Assembly: GCF_039543225.1 (NCBI RefSeq)
Contig: NZ_BAABJI010000001.1
Span: 585,193 to 649,192, forward strand
Direction: 5' to 3'
DNA from: Mucilaginibacter defluvii
GTDB lineage: Bacteria > Bacteroidota > Bacteroidia > Sphingobacteriales > Sphingobacteriaceae
Length of the DNA stretch: 64,000 bases
Below are positions 41,138 through 48,893 of this stretch, piece by piece. The position numbers and the translations under genes were made by a program. The stretch's first letter is position 1, and each line of letters opens with the position of its first letter. The notes beneath the pieces are model-generated. The model ran no database searches. It saw only the letters and a program-made list of their open reading frames with translations, and had not been told where the DNA came from.

Positions 41138-42349
41138 ATGCTTACATCTGTATTATTTGATTTGAATTATAAAGCCACCGATGCTGTTGTTGTCAATCAG
41201 GGTGGTACATCTTCAGGCAAAACCTTCGCTATATTACAGGTATTATTTTGTTTGGCTTGCGAAACAGGTGGGTTGGTGATAACCGTTTGCGGGCAGGATA
41301 TGCCTAACTTAAAAGCCGGTGCCGTGCGTGACGCGCTCGCTATCTACAACTCCAGTTTGCCTTTAAACGCGGCGGTTAAAATGTACAATAAGAGCGACCG
41401 TTTTTTTGAATTCATAAACGGCAGCATCATCGAGTTTAGGAGTTACGACAGTGCCCAGGATGCGAAGTCGGGTAAACGGGATTATTTGTTTGTTAATGAA
41501 GCCAACGGCATCAGTTGGGATGTATATAACGAGTTAGCGCTCCGCACCAAAAAGCGCGTTTTTTTGGACTATAACCCCAATATTGAGTTTTGGGTTCACA
41601 ATAAACTGCTTGGGCGGGATGGTGTGCAGCTCATCATATCTGATCACCGGCATAACCCCTTTATTGAGGACAGCGTCCGCCAAAAGATAGAGGCATTAAG
41701 GCATATTGACGAAGGACTTTGGAAAGTATATGCACGCGGCCTTACCGGTAAAATAAGCGGGTTGGTATTTAATAACTGGCGGGTTTGCGAAGCTATTCCG
41801 CATAATGCCAGGCTGATTGCAACCGGCCTCGACTTTGGATTTACCAATGACCCTACGGCTTGCCTGCAGGTATACCGGCAAAATGGTGAACTATGGGTGC
41901 ATGAGCTGTTTTACGAACCTGCGTTAACCAACACCGACATTGCAGCAAAGTTAAAGCAATACGGATTAAACTTTAACCATGAAGTAGTTGCCGATAGTGC
42001 CGAGCCTAAATCCATAGAAGAGCTTCGGCGCATGGGCTGGCTCATCAGCGCGGCAAAAAAGGGGCCTGACAGTGTAGCCAATTCTATTGATATTTTGCAG
42101 CGGTACAAGATAAATATTACCCGGGCAAGCACCAATTTACGTAACGAGCTTGGCCGCTATAAATGGAAAACCGATAAAGCCGGCCGGTCTGTTAACCAAC
42201 CGGTTGACGCCTGGAACCACCTGGTAGACGCGTTGCGCTACGTAGCGCTGAACAAACTTGGTGTAAATACTAACGGAGCGGTACGGTCAAAGCTGCCCGT
42301 GCGCAATACATCTACGGGTACCAACCCATTGCTTGCCGGCATTTTATAA
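41138..42349 (+). CDS. Phage terminase large subunit (PBSX/XtmB-like)
   Basis: 403 residues from the ATG at 41138; an ATG at 41114 exists but lies within the palindrome. ATPase: Walker A NQGGTSSGKT (20-29), Walker B-like YLFVNEAN with E121. Nuclease (RNase H fold): D232 in TGLDFGFTNDPTA, D286 in VVADSAEPKSI, D364 in HLVDALRY. It cuts concatemeric DNA and pumps it into the prohead. All key acidic residues are present, so the enzyme looks intact. Confidence 0.93.
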   Translation: MLTSVLFDLNYKATDAVVVNQGGTSSGKTFAILQVLFCLACETGGLVITVCGQDMPNLKAGAVRDALAIYNSSLPLNAAVKMYNKSDRFFEFINGSIIEFRSYDSAQDAKSGKRDYLFVNEANGISWDVYNELALRTKKRVFLDYNPNIEFWVHNKLLGRDGVQLIISDHRHNPFIEDSVRQKIEALRHIDEGLWKVYARGLTGKISGLVFNNWRVCEAIPHNARLIATGLDFGFTNDPTACLQVYRQNGELWVHELFYEPALTNTDIAAKLKQYGLNFNHEVVADSAEPKSIEELRRMGWLISAAKKGPDSVANSIDILQRYKINITRASTNLRNELGRYKWKTDKAGRSVNQPVDAWNHLVDALRYVALNKLGVNTNGAVRSKLPVRNTSTGTNPLLAGIL

Positions 42350-42366
42350 CGCATAAACTAAATTAT

Positions 42367-43068
42367 ATGATCAATAAAACAGTAAGGACCCATAGCGGCA
42401 GGCTGAACATTACCATGCCTGAAAGTTTGGATGAAATAACATTAGGGCAGATGATCGCCCTACAATCGGCAGAAAATTTAGGCGATGCAGAAGCGATCAG
42501 TATACTATCGGGCATTCCGGGTGATGAACTCAAGCAAATTAAAGACGCGGCTGAACTATCTATCTTCAGTGAGCAAATATCAAAACTGGCCTTTGCTATA
42601 AAAAATCTATATAACAGTGACGATCTGCCCAAATCAGTTACATTAAATATTGACGGAATTAACAAGCAGGTTAAGGTAATCAACGATCTGGCTATGGAGC
42701 CGGCCGGCGCTTACTGGGCTGCACGTGATGTTATAGCTGATGAAATAGCCGCTCACATAAAAAAATATGGTGAAGAAAACTGGCAGGCGAGTTTCAACCC
42801 CTCGTTACAGGTATGCAGCAAACTGCTGGCACAATATTTTTATTGCAGGGCTACAGACAAATCTTATAACGAATACAATGCCGCAGCATTTATCGACGTA
42901 ATAAACAGCATGAGGGTAACGGAGGCGCTGCCCATTTCAAAACATTTTTTTACCTCTTATCCGCACTTTTCGAAACCGAAAACCGGCTTCTGGCATCAGT
43001 TCCGTCAGCTTTGGAAAAACGTGCAGGCATACAGGCGTTTGAAAAATTTAAGCATGTTAACACCATAA
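42367..43068 (+). CDS. Tail assembly chaperone-like phage protein (zero-frame product)
   Basis: 233 residues, soluble and helical, no recognised family. Position between terminase and tail genes, together with a second overlapping frame (42951-43214) reached by a -1 shift on T TTT TTT (42945-42951), is the signature of the gpG/gpGT-type tail assembly chaperone pair. In the zero frame translation ends after NVQAYRRLKNLSMLTP. The role is inferred from architecture only. Confidence 0.65.
   Translation: MINKTVRTHSGRLNITMPESLDEITLGQMIALQSAENLGDAEAISILSGIPGDELKQIKDAAELSIFSEQISKLAFAIKNLYNSDDLPKSVTLNIDGINKQVKVINDLAMEPAGAYWAARDVIADEIAAHIKKYGEENWQASFNPSLQVCSKLLAQYFYCRATDKSYNEYNAAAFIDVINSMRVTEALPISKHFFTSYPHFSKPKTGFWHQFRQLWKNVQAYRRLKNLSMLTP
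42945..42951 (+). other. Candidate programmed -1 frameshift heptamer T TTT TTT
   Basis: In the zero frame codons are CAT TTT TTT ACC (H193, F194, F195). Seven T residues fit X XXY YYZ exactly. After a -1 slip the next codon is TAC at 42951 and the frame stays open to 43214. Confidence 0.6.
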
Positions 43069-43214
43069 ACGCGCTTTCGGGAGGTGATATTACCAGGTGG
43101 GATATCATTCTGAACCTGCCGTATGAACGGGTGCTTACCAAACTGCTGCTCAATAAAACCGAAGCCGAATACCAGCGCCGCTACACCGAGATGCTGCAGG
43201 CCAGCAAATCTTAA
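42951..43214 (+). CDS. -1 frame extension of the tail assembly chaperone
   Basis: 87 codons continuing from the shift site (YLLSALFETENRLLASVPSA ... YTEMLQASKS). The frame is open from 42870, has no ATG at its start (only TTG at 43011) and overlaps the zero frame by 118 bp, so independent initiation is unlikely. Joined to residues 1-195 it gives a 282-residue fusion. The C-terminal part (RWDIILNLPYERVLTKLLLN) is helical and has normal codon use. Confidence 0.6.
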   Translation, partial: YLLSALFETENRLLASVPSALEKRAGIQAFEKFKHVNTINALSGGDITRWDIILNLPYERVLTKLLLNKTEAEYQRRYTEMLQASKS

Positions 43215-43238
43215 ATTTATAAATCAAACCTAAAAATT

Positions 43239-43676
43239 ATGCCTATCCGCAATCAAATCGAAGCCATCGTGCAAAGTCTTGACGGTGCACCGGGTTTTAT
43301 ATACGGTACCGCCAACGAGCTTAATACCCTGGCTGATTCTGCCACCTTTCCATGCATTTTTATGTACCCTTTGGATGGTGTTGAACTATCGCCGCAGGTA
43401 AACGGTAAGGTTGATAATATTTTCAACTTAACAATCGAGTTCCTGTTCCAAACTGATTTTGGCGAGTATACGGCCGATAACGAACGTTACGTAGCTGACG
43501 CGCTTGCCATGGCCTCGCAATTCATTCAAAAAGCGGCCGCATATCGATCGGGCAGCCGGCGCTACTTCAAAATTAAAACCGGCGATAAAGCCCGTTGCCG
43601 CCCGGTGTATAACAAGTTTAATGTAAACACAACCGGCGTAGTGCTCAGTATTGCGCTTGCCGCAACCAACTCTTAA
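43239..43676 (+). CDS. Phage tail/neck protein, hypothetical
   Basis: 145 residues, mixed alpha/beta, with no signal peptide. Stretches such as FPCIFMYPLDGVELSPQVNG and FNLTIEFLFQTDFGEYTADN resemble a small tail-completion or tail-terminator protein, but no family can be named. Located 24 bp after the chaperone and 9 bp before the next virion gene. Confidence 0.6.
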   Translation: MPIRNQIEAIVQSLDGAPGFIYGTANELNTLADSATFPCIFMYPLDGVELSPQVNGKVDNIFNLTIEFLFQTDFGEYTADNERYVADALAMASQFIQKAAAYRSGSRRYFKIKTGDKARCRPVYNKFNVNTTGVVLSIALAATNS

Positions 43677-43685
43677 TAAATTACA

Positions 43686-45785
43686 ATGGCTATTATCGCA
43701 AAAATTGATGTTACCAATTACACCTATACCTATCCCGATTATAATGGGGGAGAAACAGCTTATGCCGATGTGTTTATACGATTGACGGACTCGGTAACAG
43801 GCGCGCCGGTTAATGGCAATAACACCGTTGTTTATTATAACGAGATAGAGGGCGGTGGCTATAGTACGTATTCAGTAACCATACCCGGGCAAAGCATGCT
43901 TATTTTCAGCGGCATGATCAGTGATATGCGGTATGATTATACGGGTGTTTTGATATCCTCATACAGCAAAAGCTTTGCTATACAATCTGTAGTGCCCGGA
44001 ATTGAACCATCTAACCCTGTAACGTGCGACCTAAAGATCAACTATGTCAGCATCACCAAATTAGAAAGCGCTCCTGGCTCTGCCGACGGGCAAATAACCG
44101 TAAATGCTGCATCAAGCTTTGGCCCCCTTGGGTATAGTATTGATGGTGGCGATACCTACCAGCTATCACCTGTGTTCAACGGTTTGCGTGGCGGGGCGGT
44201 ACAGGTAACCGTTCAGGACCGTAACCCGCTGGGCTGTACACAGCAAACCACCATCCAGTTACCTGTTCAAACCGGCTTGCTCGTTGATGACCCGTCGGTA
44301 ACTGTAGGTAACAACACTTCACGCTGGAACGCCGCCTTTAATCCGGTAGTATTTACCTATCAGCGTCGAGATTTTGACGTCACGAAAATTGATAGCTACA
44401 ACACGCGCGACGAAGGAATAAAGGCGAGGCTTTACGTTAACGGCGATGTAAGCAGGGCACAAAAAGGTGATCCGATTTATTTAAATGCAGGTTTATACAA
44501 GGGCGTATTTAAGGTTCTCGATATAATTAGTGGCAGGTTGATTATTGACAGCCCTTATAAAATTAACCAAACCGGTTTTGTGAATATCAACAGCGTGCGC
44601 CCTTACTACAAAATGGAAACGCGTATCACCTATCAGGATGCGGACACCGGGCAGGAGCAAACCATTGCGGCCACTCACCGTCCGGATAGTACCGGTTTAA
44701 CCCGCGCTGATATTTCGACCTTTTTACAAAGCTTGCTGAAAGTTGCAGATAGCAATAATTACACGCAGGTAAACCATCGCGACAACAACCTGAGCGCCAG
44801 TTACAGCATAGCGTATGACGAAGTTTGGGATGGTAAATATGCAAATTCCGCTCAGCAGAAATTTACTGCCGTTGCAGGCAACTACTACGTGCTTTACGCG
44901 GCTAAACAACTGGGCGAAAAGCATGGCGGTAACCTGGCCGCTTACGTGCCATTCCGGTCAGTTTCCGGGCCATCGCTTAGGGCAAAGTGGGTAACTGATT
45001 TTGAAGAACCTGCCCACAGTAATGGTTACCCTTTTGATATCGGTTTTATTTATAGTGAAGACTTATTAGGGCGGCAATTGTTTTGTGAGCTAAACATGCT
45101 TGATATTAACCGGAAGCCTTTGCCGGGCGCTTTGCAAAACCAGTACCTGTTGAACGAAAACGGCTCGTGGCTGCTTAACCAGGATAGTAGTAAACTGGTT
45201 ATAAGCAAGCAAACGGCGGGAGATATTTCTGTACCGGCGCAGTTAGGGCTTAACCGATTGCTTATTAACCAGCAGTTTCCGCAGGAGGCGCATTACATCA
45301 CTATTGCCCTGAAATACGCCGATGATAACGGGCAGCAAAAAACAGTTACCCAGGTACAAACCATCCGTATGGATAAGGCAATTAATGAGAACTCGGTTTA
45401 CCTGCGCTGGATCGGTCTTACAGGTTGCTGGAATTATTACCGCTTTGTCTATAATCAAGAAGTATCACTGGATGTGCAGAACGCTGTCATTATCAAAAAT
45501 TATGTGCACGACTGGGAAAACCAGCAGGGTATTGAGGAAGTGATCAGCAAAAGCGCGGGGCAAAAAGTAAAGGTTATGGCTGAGGATTTGTCGGTTAACG
45601 ATATAAAAGGTTTGCAATCTATCAAGTACTCGCCAAAGGTTCAGCTATTAGTAAACCGAAACCCGGTTAAATGGCAAACGGTTATTGTGAATACGGCTAC
45701 TTATGCCGAGTACGAAACACGAAATGGGCAGGCACCATTCAGCATTACCTTTAATATGCCGGCCATCAATATTCAGGCGCAATAA
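43686..45785 (+). CDS. Large phage virion/tail protein with SprB-like Ig repeat
   Basis: 699 residues. Residues about 118-195 (ITKLESAPGSADGQITVNAA; LGYSIDGGDTYQLSPVFNGL; VTVQDRNPLGC) closely follow the pattern of the SprB repeat of Bacteroidota surface adhesins. Further on, beta-rich sequence and long loops without a recognised family (ITYQDADTGQEQTIAATHRP; AKQLGEKHGGNLAAYVPFRS). Probably a tail structural or adhesion protein. No signal peptide. Confidence 0.65.
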   Translation: MAIIAKIDVTNYTYTYPDYNGGETAYADVFIRLTDSVTGAPVNGNNTVVYYNEIEGGGYSTYSVTIPGQSMLIFSGMISDMRYDYTGVLISSYSKSFAIQSVVPGIEPSNPVTCDLKINYVSITKLESAPGSADGQITVNAASSFGPLGYSIDGGDTYQLSPVFNGLRGGAVQVTVQDRNPLGCTQQTTIQLPVQTGLLVDDPSVTVGNNTSRWNAAFNPVVFTYQRRDFDVTKIDSYNTRDEGIKARLYVNGDVSRAQKGDPIYLNAGLYKGVFKVLDIISGRLIIDSPYKINQTGFVNINSVRPYYKMETRITYQDADTGQEQTIAATHRPDSTGLTRADISTFLQSLLKVADSNNYTQVNHRDNNLSASYSIAYDEVWDGKYANSAQQKFTAVAGNYYVLYAAKQLGEKHGGNLAAYVPFRSVSGPSLRAKWVTDFEEPAHSNGYPFDIGFIYSEDLLGRQLFCELNMLDINRKPLPGALQNQYLLNENGSWLLNQDSSKLVISKQTAGDISVPAQLGLNRLLINQQFPQEAHYITIALKYADDNGQQKTVTQVQTIRMDKAINENSVYLRWIGLTGCWNYYRFVYNQEVSLDVQNAVIIKNYVHDWENQQGIEEVISKSAGQKVKVMAEDLSVNDIKGLQSIKYSPKVQLLVNRNPVKWQTVIVNTATYAEYETRNGQAPFSITFNMPAINIQAQ

Positions 45786-45797
45786 ATATAGTATAAC

Positions 45798-47840
45798 ATG
45801 CAGCTTTTTATAAACGATCAGTTGGTTGATCTGGCCGACGATACCACCATTGCCCTTACCTTTCAAATTAACAACCTGGGCGAAGTGAAAAATCAGCAGG
45901 GCAATACCTCAAACCAGTTCAAATTGCCTTTAACACAGCGCAACCGCAGGGTATTGGGCTTTCCGGATGATGTGGCTTTCAATACTGGTGCCCTTTACAA
46001 ACGTTACAGCGCCAAACTGTTGCGGGATGGCTTGGAGATCATTCCATATGGTATTGCTGAACTTAATAGCGTGGATAATGATACGGCCAACTTAACCGTA
46101 CTGTCGGGCAACGTTGATTTTTTTGACGCCCTGGGCGGAAAAATTTATGAGATGGGCGATAGTACCAGCCCCTACGGAAAACAGCAGCTTTGGAAGGCGT
46201 ATGACCATACCTGGAATTTACAGAATGTTGTAGCCTCACAGCAAAAAAAAGAAGGCTGGATCTATCCCATAGTGGATTATGGCAATCTTAAATATAACCC
46301 TGCCGGCGGCGAGCACGAAGTGAACGTGCGCAGCTTACGCCCGGGTTTCTTTGTAAAAACCGCCGTTGACATCCTAGTACGCTCAACCGGTTACCGGGCA
46401 GATGGCTCTTTGCTCGCTGATACGCTATACGACAGGTTGATTTGCCAGTTCAGTAACAGCAAATGGGAGCACGGTACCGATTATCAAAATCAACGTAATG
46501 ATTTGAGTGTGGCCGTGTCAATGGCATCTAATTTCGACAGAACTCATCCAACGGTAAAGAATAATAAAGGTACCGTTGAATTCACCCGCATTGACGGCGA
46601 CGATAGCCAGCAATTTAAAAACCGAAGTACATTTATCGCTAATGAGAATATGAAGGTAGATGTGGCGTTTTTAATTCCGGAATTTGTTTTTAAAGGTGTA
46701 TTCGGGAGTAAAAACAGGCCAACTTTCAAGTTTATTTTGCGGATAAATCGCAGTGGTAGTGAACAAATATTACAGGAACTACGATTTGATTTGACATCTG
46801 ATTACACCATTATTCGTGATAGTGTTTTCAGGACTTACTATCAGCGCACTTTTAAAAATCAAAGCTTAATAACTGAAGTTGTTCTAAACAAGGGAAACGG
46901 CTTGCGCATAGATTATGAGTTTTTTGATGACGTTCCGTCGGAATTTAGTTTAAAACAAGGCGCTTCGCTTGCCATAACACCCATTAAGCAGGATGTACAA
47001 TTTGGCCAGTCCGTACAATGTGAGCGTATACTGCCTGATTTGAGTCAGAAGGATTTTTTGAAGGATGTGCTGCAGCGCTTCGGTATTATCTGTCAAACCA
47101 ACGCAGTTGAGCGTACCATTGTGTTTTCAAGCTTGCGCGATATTGTGAAGAATATTCCTAAGGCTAAGGACTGGACGGCTAAATGCCTCGATCAGGGCAA
47201 GCAGATAAGCTACCAGTTGGGTAACTACGCGCAGGTAAATTATATGCAGTTTGAGGAGGATGATGCTATACCGCTAAACTACGGCGGGGCGCAGCTAAAT
47301 ATAGATGATGCTTCGCTGCCTGCTTCGGCCGAGTTATTTAAATCGCCGTTCGCGCCTAGCTTAACCACTCCCTATATTGGCGGACAAATTACGCAGATCA
47401 GAATGACGGAGCAGGATAGTGATGATTTTAGCATCGAAGTTGCGCCACGTTTACTGATTAACGAGACACGGCTGGTAAGCGATGCCACGCCAATAAAGTT
47501 TATTGACGGTGATGGTAATAGTATAACCCTGAAAAACGACAAAATAAGCGTACCTTATTTTTACAAGGATGGTGCGCCCGATCACTTATGTTACGCAGAT
47601 ATGTTTGATGGTAACATCATACACGCTGGTATAAAAACCCGGTACTATGCAGAACTTGAAAAAGTGCTGCAACAAACCAAAAAGGTAGTTCGATATTTTA
47701 TGCTTACCCCACGTGATATATTGGAGCTTAACCTGCTCATCCCTATTTACCTGCAGCAGGACAGCGCTTATTACTACATCAATAAAATTGATAGCTGGCG
47801 TAAGGGACAGCCTACGAAGGTTGAGCTGATAAGACTTTAA
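45798..47840 (+). CDS. Phage tail/baseplate-type protein, hypothetical
   Basis: 680 residues. The N-terminal MQLFINDQLVDLADDTTIAL followed by TSNQFKLPLTQRNRRVLGFP is a pattern I have seen in large tail-associated proteins of Bacteroidota phages; no named family. Alternating beta-rich blocks, C-terminus YYINKIDSWRKGQPTKVELI. Position just before the tape measure region supports a tail-tip/baseplate role. Confidence 0.6.
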   Translation: MQLFINDQLVDLADDTTIALTFQINNLGEVKNQQGNTSNQFKLPLTQRNRRVLGFPDDVAFNTGALYKRYSAKLLRDGLEIIPYGIAELNSVDNDTANLTVLSGNVDFFDALGGKIYEMGDSTSPYGKQQLWKAYDHTWNLQNVVASQQKKEGWIYPIVDYGNLKYNPAGGEHEVNVRSLRPGFFVKTAVDILVRSTGYRADGSLLADTLYDRLICQFSNSKWEHGTDYQNQRNDLSVAVSMASNFDRTHPTVKNNKGTVEFTRIDGDDSQQFKNRSTFIANENMKVDVAFLIPEFVFKGVFGSKNRPTFKFILRINRSGSEQILQELRFDLTSDYTIIRDSVFRTYYQRTFKNQSLITEVVLNKGNGLRIDYEFFDDVPSEFSLKQGASLAITPIKQDVQFGQSVQCERILPDLSQKDFLKDVLQRFGIICQTNAVERTIVFSSLRDIVKNIPKAKDWTAKCLDQGKQISYQLGNYAQVNYMQFEEDDAIPLNYGGAQLNIDDASLPASAELFKSPFAPSLTTPYIGGQITQIRMTEQDSDDFSIEVAPRLLINETRLVSDATPIKFIDGDGNSITLKNDKISVPYFYKDGAPDHLCYADMFDGNIIHAGIKTRYYAELEKVLQQTKKVVRYFMLTPRDILELNLLIPIYLQQDSAYYYINKIDSWRKGQPTKVELIRL

Positions 47841-47911
47841 TGCTAATTATATTAGTTTTTATGAGTAACATTTTTATGTTTATCACGTAAAAAATAATCA
47901 TTTTTAAACTG

Positions 47912-48822
47912 ATGAAAAAAATACTCCTTATACTGCTTATCACACTTATAAACTCCCCGGCTTTTTGCCAAAGCAAGGCTGACTCGGTTGAAATAGCTAA
48001 AATGCTTAATATTGATAAACTGGCTAAACGGCCCGACCGGTATTTTTTGGCCCGGTACCTTACCGCACGCTTGAAGAAACCGTTGGTGAGGAATATGTGG
48101 TTTTGCCGCTTGACTCTGGAATGAAAGAGTTGGGTTACACTTACATAAAGGCTCAAGGATCAAAAAAGAGGCTTTACAGTAATGATATTGAAGGAAAGGT
48201 ACTTGTGTTAAAAAGTGTGAATAAAGATAGCGCTTATTTTGCCGGTAATGATGGCAATAATTACGTAGCGGTTATTAAGCATGACCGCACCATTTTAAGC
48301 ATAATTCCTGTAGCTGAATATAAAATAGCCCAAAAATTATATCTCAACAAAACCTTATGGATGAAGTGGCCGGTGATTAATTTTGGGAGTTATGATAACA
48401 TACTGGCCATCAAATTAAAAAGAGTGCAATTTGAGCCTGTTAAAGTAATTGATATAAAATACGGAACATTGGCATCGCACCCAATAGTATTCATTTTGCA
48501 AACTGTAGATGGATCAATAGGTTCAACCGAATGTGGAGTTAGTATTACTAATATTAACACTTCAATCGCTGCTTTTGAAAACCGTTTTTATACCAAAGAC
48601 CCGAAGCTAATTTACAAATACACACCGGCTACATGGGCTAACCTGAAAAAAGACAAGGTAGTTATAGGCATGACGGAGGAGCAGGTATTATTAATTCGTG
48701 AAGACCAGGATGAGGTGAACAAGGTAGTTGTTGGTGGCAAGTATACAAGGATTAGATCTACAGAACCCAAATATCATTCATATCTGTTTTTAAATGGTAG
48801 GGTTACCATGGTGAAGGAGTAG
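47912..48822 (+). CDS. Secreted moron protein 1, reading frame split by a T-run (frameshift)
   Basis: The first frame (47912 onward) encodes a signal peptide (MKKILLILLITLINSPAFCQ) and about 25 more residues, then runs out of register at TTTTTTG (48043-48049) and ends at 48124. From 48049 the -1 frame continues GPVPYRTLEETVGEEYVVLP and runs to 48822. The paralogue at 51464 shows both parts are one protein (TYIGPFRYRTLKETIGETYV). The C-terminus has GMTEEQVLLIREDQDEV, like the BamE/SmpA fold. Either a -1 programmed shift, a mutation or a sequencing indel. About 303 residues if joined. Confidence 0.7.
48043..48049 (+). other. Slippery heptamer T TTT TTG in moron gene 1
   Basis: Zero-frame codons TAT TTT TTG; a -1 slip places the ribosome on GGC (48049) and restores the frame that is homologous to the intact paralogue. 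Confidence 0.45.
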
Positions 48823-48862
48823 TAATATTTATTAATCGCTACTGAATAAAAAATAAATTAAT

Positions 48863-48878
48863 TATGCCATTTGGCATA
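48863..48878 (+). promoter_or_regulatory. 16-bp palindrome, site 2, before the tape measure gene
   Basis: TATGCCATTTGGCATA, arms TATGCC/GGCATA perfect. Ends 15 bp before the ATG of the tape measure gene and starts 40 bp after the moron 1 stop. Confidence 0.6.
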
Positions 48879-48893
48879 TAAAACATACATAAC

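Noticed and set aside
48097..48822. Independent 241-residue gene starting with GTG
   Set aside because: Homology with the second moron continues upstream of 48097 in the same frame and joins the signal-peptide frame at the T-run; a separate start is unnecessary.
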